From positions 1,984,001-2,048,000 of the forward strand of contig NZ_CP130610.1 in NCBI RefSeq assembly GCF_030544485.1: 64,000 nt of DNA, in the 5' to 3' direction. Position 1 is the first letter of the stretch; every line of letters begins with the position of its first letter. Below, one piece after another: positions 56,939 to 64,000 of this stretch. The notes beneath the pieces are model-generated. The model was given only the letters and a program-made list of their open reading frames with translations, did no database searches and was not told the origin of the DNA. This DNA is from Halomonas sp. HAL1 (GTDB lineage: Bacteria > Pseudomonadota > Gammaproteobacteria > Pseudomonadales > Halomonadaceae). Position numbers and translations under genes: made by a program.

Positions 56939-57517
56939 ATGAGTACGCCCATACAACCGTTTACCCCCTCTGCTGACTTGGCCAGGCCTACAGTGGCTGA
57001 CGCTGTCGTTGGTCATGCAGAGACACCGCTGTTTATTCGCAAACCTAATGCGGATGATGGCTGGGGAGTGTACGAGCTTATCAAAGCCTGCCCGCCGCTG
57101 GATGTGAATTCTGCCTACGCCTATTTGTTACTCGCTACACAGTTTCGTGATACCTGTGCAGTCGCTACCAATGAAGAGGGTGAAATCGTTGGCTTTGTAT
57201 CGGGCTATGTGAAGGATAATGCCCCGGATACTTATTTCTTATGGCAAGTGGCCGTCGGCGAAAAAGCACGCGGTACGGGGCTCGCGCGCCGCTTGGTCGA
57301 AGCGATTATGTCGCGCCCCGAGCTTGACGATGTGCATCATCTTGAAACCACGATCACGCCAGACAATCTAGCCTCTTGGGGCTTATTTCGTCGCTTGGCG
57401 GCGCGCTGGCATGCGCCGCTCAATAGCCGCGAATATTTCTCTACCGAACAGCTCGGAGGGGAGCATGACCCGGAAAACCTGGTTCGTATCGGTCCGTTCC
57501 AAACAGACCGAATCTAA
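56939..57517 (+). CDS. ectA: Diaminobutyrate acetyltransferase EctA
   Basis: A 192-residue GNAT-fold enzyme that acetylates L-2,4-diaminobutyrate to N-gamma-acetyldiaminobutyrate, the second step of ectoine synthesis. The acetyl-CoA-binding region is VAVGEKARGTGLARRLVEA, with NLASWGLFRRLA and the family's SRPELDDVHHLETTITP. The start at 56939 has AGCGAAG upstream. ectB begins 109 bases on. With EctB and EctC it makes ectoine, the main osmolyte of halomonads. Confidence 0.96.
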   Translation: MSTPIQPFTPSADLARPTVADAVVGHAETPLFIRKPNADDGWGVYELIKACPPLDVNSAYAYLLLATQFRDTCAVATNEEGEIVGFVSGYVKDNAPDTYFLWQVAVGEKARGTGLARRLVEAIMSRPELDDVHHLETTITPDNLASWGLFRRLAARWHAPLNSREYFSTEQLGGEHDPENLVRIGPFQTDRI

Positions 57518-57608
57518 TACGTGCGTTTAATCGTCAATAGCACGTAGTGAACATACTGTTTTTCCCGCTCATGTTGCTCCGGGCTAGCAACGCCTAATGG
57601 CAAAATGA

Positions 57609-58895
<1,287 letters not shown>

Positions 58896-58986
58896 TTTGG
58901 CGTTAGGATAAAGCGTAAAATCACACCCGTTTCGTTAGGGAAACTGCGGCTGGTAATCGCTAGCCGCTAAGCTACGGAGTACTTCT

Positions 58987-59376
58987 ATGATCGTTCGTAA
59001 TCTCGAAGAAGCGCGCAAAACAGAACGCCTAGTCACCGCTGAAAATGGTAATTGGGACAGCACACGTCTTGTTTTGGCCAATGATAACGCTGGTTTCTCG
59101 TTCCATATTACCCGCATTTTCCCCGGTACTGAGACCCACATTCATTACAAAAACCACTACGAAGCGGTGTTTTGCTATGAAGGTGAAGGCGAGGTGGAAA
59201 CCCTGGCCGACGGTAAAATCTGGCCGATCAAAGCAGGCGATATTTATCTGTTAGATCAGCACGATGAGCACCTGTTGCGCGGTAAAGAAAAAGGAATGAC
59301 GGTTGCTTGTGTCTTTACACCGCCGATTACCGGCAACGAAGTCCACCAGGAAGACGGTTCATACGCAGCAGAATAG
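58987..59376 (+). CDS. ectC: L-ectoine synthase EctC
   Basis: A 129-residue cupin that cyclises N-gamma-acetyldiaminobutyrate to ectoine. The start [16 protein letters not shown] is characteristic, the metal-binding cupin motif lies in [20 protein letters not shown], and [16 protein letters not shown] completes the barrel. GGAG is 8 bases before the ATG. No ectD hydroxylase or ask gene follows; the operon ends with a strong terminator. Confidence 0.97.
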   Translation: MIVRNLEEARKTERLVTAENGNWDSTRLVLANDNAGFSFHITRIFPGTETHIHYKNHYEAVFCYEGEGEVETLADGKIWPIKAGDIYLLDQHDEHLLRGKEKGMTVACVFTPPITGNEVHQEDGSYAAE

Positions 59377-59421
59377 AAAACGCTATTTAGAAAGTAGTTA
59401 TGAAATCGTCAGCTTGAAATG

Positions 59422-59457
59422 AAAAAAGCAGCCTGCTGAATAGCGGGCTGCTTTTTT
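59422..59457. terminator. Strong bidirectional terminator after ectC
   Basis: A long hairpin, AAAAAAGCAGCC pairing with GGCTGCTTTTTT (59422-59433 with 59446-59457), has A-runs on one side and T-runs on the other, so it can end both ectABC and the convergent lipoprotein gene. Confidence 0.9.
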
Positions 59458-59479
59458 AGCTAGGTGCCGAGTTTTGTGA

Positions 59480-60016
59480 CTATTGACCTGTTTTCTCAAA
59501 AACTAGGGTGATTTCACCCAGCGTTAAGCCGAATTTTCGCATAGCCGTTCGATTGATCAAGCGGCCATCCGGTTGCAGGTACATCCAGTCATCCATGGTA
59601 AACGTAATCATCCGCCCGTCGATAGCAATCTCTAACGGGTAACGCATATGGAAAGCATGACCATATTGACGAGCTTCAACGTGACCCTCCACGTCGCTGG
59701 CGGTGCCAACCCAGTGATGCGCGTCGATACGTTCAAACGTCCATACCCGTCGGTCGGTTTCACCATCTGAAAACATGAAGGACTCATCCAGCGTTAGTGT
59801 GTCGGCCTCGTAGGTGCCCTGGATTTCCACCGTGAAGCGGCGCTGTACCTCACCAGAATAATCCTGCACCATGCCCCAGGCTCGCGTAGTCCCTGTAAAG
59901 TACTCGGCAATATCCAAGCGGGGCTCTGAATCAGCGTAATCTTCGATATCAACACCCACACAGCCAGCCAGCAGGAAGAGCAGTGTGAAAAAGCTTATGC
60001 GCAGCGAATGGATCAT
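59480..60016 (-). CDS. DUF3833-family lipoprotein
   Basis: A 178-residue lipoprotein with signal RISFFTLLFLLAGC (lipobox LAGC, Cys about 19). The rest is a beta-rich domain with RAWGMVQDYSGEVQRRFTV, the conserved start of DUF3833 proteins, and DEEMYL-like (DDWMYLQPDGRLINR) near the C-terminus. The function is unknown. The gene is convergent with ectABC and divergent from the retropepsin-like gene, with 228 AT-rich bases between. Confidence 0.85.
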   Translation of the reverse strand: MIHSLRISFFTLLFLLAGCVGVDIEDYADSEPRLDIAEYFTGTTRAWGMVQDYSGEVQRRFTVEIQGTYEADTLTLDESFMFSDGETDRRVWTFERIDAHHWVGTASDVEGHVEARQYGHAFHMRYPLEIAIDGRMITFTMDDWMYLQPDGRLINRTAMRKFGLTLGEITLVFEKTGQ

Positions 60017-60244
60017 GGCATCATTTCCTATATTAAAATGGACTCAGGTACAGCTATGGTAAAATATTTTAACAGCATAGAGCAGCTAAGCTGTTGTAGC
60101 TACTACGTCTTCTTTGGGTTCGCTTAATATATATTATGTTAAATAAGGTAAATTGTGTTTCTGAATAATCGTGATGACGTTGGACACTAGTCGCCCATCT
60201 CCTTATTATTCCCCCCACCTATTTGTCCAAGGATATCTCTCGTT

Positions 60245-61081
60245 ATGCGCCCAGGTGTTTTGTGGCTAATAGCTAGCTTGTCGCTTTCAATCGCAGGCTG
60301 TGCAGCAACCCAGCCAGAAACGAATGAACCGCCTCCCTTAAGCGAAGCGTCTTTCAATACTCGTATCCTTGAATTAGAGAGCCAATTGGCGCAGCAATGC
60401 GCCACCCGTTCTGAGCTTCAGACACGCCAACTTGATCAGCAGCAGGTACTCACTGCCGACGTGCGTGAAGTCGGTAGTTTGTTACGTTCGCTACGTCAAG
60501 ATGTTCAGCAGTTAGAAGCCCGTGGTGAAGAACCTGTCATCATCCGCGAAGAGTGTGAAGTTGATGAGACGCTAAGCACGAAAACGTTACTGGGTCGTAG
60601 TGAATGGGTTGGTTTTCCAAGCCTGGGCACTTACCTCAAGGCACGTGTCGATTCAGGAGCTAACACCTCATCGCTGTCAGCCGACGAAATCACCCGCTTT
60701 GAGCGTGACGGTGAAGACTGGGTGCGTTTCAAACTAGCACTAAACGACGACGATGTGGCCGTTGAGTCACAGCGTGATGAATGGGTCGAGGCGCCTATTG
60801 TGCGTCGGGTTCGTATTCTTCAAGCTTCTGGTGAAGAATCCCGCCCAGTTATTTCATTATTAATGACGTTGGGACCTATCCGCGAAAACGTCGAGTTCAC
60901 GCTGAATGACCGCTCACATTTAGAGTATCCGGTGCTACTGGGCCGGCGCTTCTTAATGGATATCGCGGTAATAGACGTCGCCGATACCTACTTACATGAC
61001 CGTCCCGAGTTTCCTGGTGGCGAGCCAGCCGATCAAGCTGCTGAAGATGAAGCAGTTGATGACGACGATACAGAAGAGTAA
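60245..61081 (+). CDS. Retropepsin-like aspartic protease-fold lipoprotein (PF05618 type)
   Basis: A 278-residue protein often annotated as putative ATP-dependent zinc protease. The signal ends in lipobox IAGC (Cys19), so it is probably a lipoprotein. A helical coiled-coil segment (about residues 35-92) precedes the single retropepsin-like domain (about 112-255): TLLGRSEWVGFP, the catalytic Asp136 in RVDSGANTSSL, and the second conserved motif YPVLLGRRFLMDIAV. The acidic C-terminus (EDEAVDDDDTEE) is a tail. Retropepsins work as dimers with one Asp per chain. It is the first gene of a three-gene unit with the transglutaminase-like and ATP-grasp proteins. The substrate is unknown. Confidence 0.85.
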   Translation: MRPGVLWLIASLSLSIAGCAATQPETNEPPPLSEASFNTRILELESQLAQQCATRSELQTRQLDQQQVLTADVREVGSLLRSLRQDVQQLEARGEEPVIIREECEVDETLSTKTLLGRSEWVGFPSLGTYLKARVDSGANTSSLSADEITRFERDGEDWVRFKLALNDDDVAVESQRDEWVEAPIVRRVRILQASGEESRPVISLLMTLGPIRENVEFTLNDRSHLEYPVLLGRRFLMDIAVIDVADTYLHDRPEFPGGEPADQAAEDEAVDDDDTEE

Positions 61082-61119
61082 CTGCTCTCCCCTGGCGCTT
61101 TACGTAGAAAGGAATCTCC

Positions 61120-62643
61120 ATGTCACGGTTAATGTTTTATATCATTGTCGGCTTGCTGTTGGTCGCGGGTATTGCCACCAGCATACATCGCCATGTGCAG
61201 TTTGAAATCCCCTGGCTCCCCGGTGAACAACGCCAAGTCTGGGAGATTGAAGCGGGCATAAACTTCAATGCTCAAGATGGCCCTGTGCAAGTCGACTTGG
61301 CGCTGCCTTCTCATCAGGCTGGTTATCGGGTATTAACCGAAAATACAGCATCATCAGGGTATGGCTTGGCCTACCAGGCAGATGAGCTAGGCCGTACCGC
61401 GCAGTGGACGATTCGCGAAGCGGCTGGCAGCCAAACGCTGTACTACTCCGTTCAAATGCTGGTATCGCAAGATGCCCGAGCACCGGTGCAAACGCCGCCT
61501 GAAATGGCTCCTATAACGCCATGGGAAAGCCCCTATGACACGGCGGCTAGCCAGCTGATCGAACAAGCCTGGGCTCGCAGCGCCAATAACGCGACGTTTG
61601 CCCGGGAATTGATCCGAGATGTGAATGGTGAGCGTCAGGGCGAAAACGCGCGTCTTCTGTTATCTCAGGAAAACCCAGCAGCGCTGGTGGTCCGCTTGCT
61701 CAACCAAGCGGGCGTATTAGCGCGCGAAGTAAGCGGACTGCTATTGGAAGATGGACGTCGCCGCCAAACACTTAGTAGTTGGATTCAAGTGTTTGACGAG
61801 TCTGGTGAACAGTGGGCCATTTTTCATCCGCTGACAGGCGAGCAAGGCAAACCCGAAAACCTACTGTTGTGGGAAACAGGCGGTCGAGCCGTCTTAGAAG
61901 TACAAGGTGGCACCAACTCTCGGGTTACCTTCTCAATGATGACCCACGATCAGCCGGCTTCAGCCGCGGTGCGCAATCACTATTCCGAAGACACGCTGCT
62001 GAATTTCTCCATTCATAGCCTGCCGTTGGAAGAACAGGCGCTATTCCAGACTATTCTGCTGATTCCGATTGGCGCGTTAATGGTGGTGTTTTTACGTGTC
62101 TTGGTAGGCATAAAGACATCCGGTACCTTCATGCCGGTTTTGATCGCCCTCGCCTTCATTCAGACCACCCTGCCCACTGGCCTTATCGGTTTCCTGCTTA
62201 TCGTTGCGGTCGGGCTGATTATCCGTAACTACCTCTCTTACTTGAACTTGCTGCTGGTGGCCAGGGTCTCCGCGGTCATCATCACGGTGATCGCGATCAT
62301 TTCTATCTTTACTGTACTGGCCTATCGCATGGGGCTGAGTGCTGGCTTAACGATTACCTTCTTCCCGATGATCATCCTTGCCTGGACTATCGAGCGGATG
62401 TCGATTCTATGGGAAGAGGAAGGTCCTAAGCAGGTATTGATCCAGGGTGGCGGCAGCTTGATCACCGCCGTCCTTGCCTATCTGGCGATGAACAATCCCT
62501 GGGTACGCCATATCACGTTCAACTTCTTAGGCGTGCAGTTGATACTCATGGCGTTGATCTTGCTGCTGGGTAATTACACTGGCTACCGACTGTTGGAGTT
62601 ACGCCGCTTTAAGCCAATTATTGATGATGAGAAACCATCATGA
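61120..62643 (+). CDS. Inactive transglutaminase fused to a multi-helix membrane domain
   Basis: A 507-residue membrane protein. One N-terminal helix (LMFYIIVGLLLVAGIA) leads to a periplasmic region (about residues 30-305) with a transglutaminase-like fold (about 140-265). The usual catalytic Cys-His-Asp is absent: the region reads SQENPAALVVRLL and SSWIQVFDESG. The C-terminal part (about 307-495) has seven predicted transmembrane helices (ILLIPIGALMVVFLRVLVGI begins them; ILLLGNYTGYRLLELRRF ends them). This is the inactive transglutaminase/7TM family found with PF05618 and RimK-like genes. Its stop overlaps the next gene's ATG (ATGA), giving translational coupling. It may be a receptor or exporter. 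Confidence 0.85.
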   Translation: MSRLMFYIIVGLLLVAGIATSIHRHVQFEIPWLPGEQRQVWEIEAGINFNAQDGPVQVDLALPSHQAGYRVLTENTASSGYGLAYQADELGRTAQWTIREAAGSQTLYYSVQMLVSQDARAPVQTPPEMAPITPWESPYDTAASQLIEQAWARSANNATFARELIRDVNGERQGENARLLLSQENPAALVVRLLNQAGVLAREVSGLLLEDGRRRQTLSSWIQVFDESGEQWAIFHPLTGEQGKPENLLLWETGGRAVLEVQGGTNSRVTFSMMTHDQPASAAVRNHYSEDTLLNFSIHSLPLEEQALFQTILLIPIGALMVVFLRVLVGIKTSGTFMPVLIALAFIQTTLPTGLIGFLLIVAVGLIIRNYLSYLNLLLVARVSAVIITVIAIISIFTVLAYRMGLSAGLTITFFPMIILAWTIERMSILWEEEGPKQVLIQGGGSLITAVLAYLAMNNPWVRHITFNFLGVQLILMALILLLGNYTGYRLLELRRFKPIIDDEKPS

Positions 62644-63638
62644 GTTGGTTCAACAACTGGACGTGGCCCACGCGCTTGCGTGATAAAGGCATCATTGGCA
62701 TGAATCGGCGTAATATCCGCTACATTGGCCGTTATAACAGCCGCCGACTCTATCCCTTGGTGGACGATAAACTTAAGACCAAACTGCTCGCCCAGCAATA
62801 TGGGATAACGTCGCCAGAATTGATCGGCACTGTGACCACCCAGTTCGGGGTTAAGCACATCGGCGACATGCTCACGGGCCATGCAGGCTTTGTTATCAAG
62901 CCTGCTAAAGGTAGCGGCGGCAAAGGAATTTTGGTGATTGAAAAGGTCGAAGATAATGCCTTTATCAAGCCAAGTGGTGCCAAGCTAACCCTCACCGATG
63001 TTGAGCGGCACGTCTCTAATATTCTTTCCGGTCTCTACTCATTGGGCGGCTCGCCCGATGTGGCGGTGATTGAGACGCTGATCAATTTCGATGAAAGCCT
63101 GATGGATTACACCTACGAGGGGGTGCCCGATATCCGGGTGATCGTCTTTAAGGGCTATCCCGTTATGGCCATGATGCGGCTTTCCACCGCCGCCTCTGAT
63201 GGCAAGGCAAACTTGCACCAGGGTGCCGTGGGAGTGGGGCTAAACATTGCAACGGGGGCTGCACTACGCGCCGTTCAGTTTGACCGGCCCTGCTTTAGTC
63301 ATCCCGATACGGGTCACGACTTGGCAAGCTTAGTGGTGCCTCAGTGGGAAACGCTGCTGAACCTGGCCGCGGGCTGTTATGAAATGACTGGCCTGGGGTA
63401 TCTCGGTACGGATATGGTGTTGGATCGCAAGCATGGGCCGATGCTGCTTGAACTGAATGCACGCCCCGGCCTAGCCATTCAAATGACCAATGGGGAAGGT
63501 TTGCGCCGTCGCCTGGATCTAATTGAGCGGCAGCCGGATGGCGTGCCTGCCAAACAGCGTGTCGCCTTTTCCCAACACCATTTCGCGCGGCAAAGTGAGC
63601 TGGTAGAAAGCCCTGACACCACCTCTTCCAGCGCGTAG
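62640..63638 (+). CDS. RimK-like ATP-grasp ligase (alpha-L-glutamate ligase-like)
   Basis: A 332-residue cytoplasmic ATP-grasp enzyme. The glycine-rich ATP loop is FVIKPAKGSGGKGILVI, the substrate/ATP segment PDIRVIVFKGYPVMAMMRLS, and the metal-binding motif LELNARPGLAIQMTN (the Glu and Asn coordinate magnesium). NLHQGAVGVGL is a family signature. The N-terminal pre-ATP-grasp domain is short (about 90 residues). RimK-type enzymes add amino acids, usually glutamate, to a carboxylate. Coupled to the upstream membrane protein by a four-base overlap. The acceptor is unknown; a small peptide or osmolyte-like product is possible. Confidence 0.87.
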   Translation: MSWFNNWTWPTRLRDKGIIGMNRRNIRYIGRYNSRRLYPLVDDKLKTKLLAQQYGITSPELIGTVTTQFGVKHIGDMLTGHAGFVIKPAKGSGGKGILVIEKVEDNAFIKPSGAKLTLTDVERHVSNILSGLYSLGGSPDVAVIETLINFDESLMDYTYEGVPDIRVIVFKGYPVMAMMRLSTAASDGKANLHQGAVGVGLNIATGAALRAVQFDRPCFSHPDTGHDLASLVVPQWETLLNLAAGCYEMTGLGYLGTDMVLDRKHGPMLLELNARPGLAIQMTNGEGLRRRLDLIERQPDGVPAKQRVAFSQHHFARQSELVESPDTTSSSA

Positions 63639-63696
63639 ACTGGCGATAAGAGCCTATTGACGAGAGCCTAGGCTAACCACGTTCAACGAGTTGTCC

Positions 63697-64000
63697 ATGA
63701 CCCAAGCGAATACACTACTGCAGCAGGCAGAGTCTCAGTGCCACATCCGCGGCGTTCGTTTCACGCCCATACGCAGGCGCGTGCTAGAGCTGATTGCCGA
63801 AAATGGTGGTGGGCTGAAGGCGTATGATCTGCTGGATAAGCTGTCTACCGAACATGCGGCGGCTAGGCCGCCGACGGTTTATCGGGCGCTTGAGTTTCTG
63901 ATTGACCAGGGCTTGGTGCATCGGATTGAGTCGCAAAACTCCTATGTGGCCTGCGCGTGCCCTGAGCATGTGCATGGTTTTCAGTTGCTCATTTGCAGAC
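63697..64000 (+). CDS. Fur-family zinc regulator, Zur-like (3' end cut off)
   Basis: The first 101 codons of a Fur-family repressor. The N-terminal winged helix contains RFTPIRRRVLELIAENG, and the DNA-recognition helix is PPTVYRALEFLIDQGLVHRIE. The metal-sensing region begins with CACPEHVHGFQLLIC, close to Zur (zinc uptake regulator) and unlike the HHDH pattern of Fur. The dimerisation domain continues beyond the window. It lies 58 bases after the ATP-grasp gene and could be co-transcribed or separate. Confidence 0.8.
   Translation, partial: MTQANTLLQQAESQCHIRGVRFTPIRRRVLELIAENGGGLKAYDLLDKLSTEHAAARPPTVYRALEFLIDQGLVHRIESQNSYVACACPEHVHGFQLLICR

Overview
The window reads as one stretch of chromosome from a halophilic gammaproteobacterium, most likely Halomonas or a close relative. 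The evidence is a complete ectoine operon (ectABC), the Tol-Pal and RuvCAB arrangement, a RegB/RegA-type redox two-component pair, and the yciK-mupP-ubiG neighbourhood also known from Pseudomonas. I see no prophage, insertion sequence or CRISPR array. Almost all of it is ordinary core genome, densely packed in short operons. The first gene (gcvT) and the last (zur-like) are cut by the window edges.

Layout. 1-2.8 kb: end of gcvT, then a degenerate LytM lipoprotein overlapping an acyltransferase gene. 2.9-8.1 kb: a LysR regulator divergent from a two-subunit 3-oxoacid CoA-transferase, a DUF1338-like protein, a glutaredoxin, an orphan HybE-like protein and 3-hydroxybutyrate dehydrogenase; the transferase and dehydrogenase fit ketone-body/PHB turnover. 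8.2-10.5 kb: RegA/RegB-like pair with a small membrane protein. 10.7-13.3 kb: pyrC, mtnN, folD. 13.5-14.8 kb: a four-tRNA cluster (Pro, Arg, His, His) beside a truncated ammonium transporter gene that still has a sigma-54-like promoter. 14.8-25.4 kb: a DadA-like oxidase, a YjfB-like peptide, prfC, tatD, ygfZ, an HMA-like/OsmC pair, uvrB, nei and class I fumarase. 25.5-31.3 kb: cardiolipin synthase, a HypT-like regulator, NadM-Nudix, a YihY-type membrane protein, acylphosphatase and a hydroxyacid dehydrogenase.

31.4-42.5 kb: fmdB-aspS, ruvCAB, ybgC-tolQRAB-pal-cpoB and yciK. 42.6-44.0 kb: mupP-ubiG on the opposite strand. 44.1-47.2 kb: galU, a UDP-glucose dehydrogenase homologue that lacks its catalytic cysteine, and a membrane-anchored coiled-coil protein. 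47.3-54.4 kb: tamA-tamB-msrA and a cytochrome c'. 54.4-59.4 kb: carbonic anhydrase, glutathione reductase and ectABC with a recognisable sigma-70-type promoter and a strong terminator. 59.5-63.6 kb: a DUF3833 lipoprotein, then a tight three-gene unit (retropepsin-like lipoprotein, inactive-transglutaminase/multi-TM protein, RimK-like ATP-grasp ligase). The window ends in a Fur/Zur-family gene.

The most interesting loci are the retropepsin/transglutaminase/ATP-grasp unit near the ectoine genes, the apparently non-catalytic UDP-glucose dehydrogenase homologue, the truncated amt gene with an Ntr-type promoter, and a DUF1338-like protein that seems to have lost its metal ligands. Function calls rest on motif and sequence recognition without database searches.
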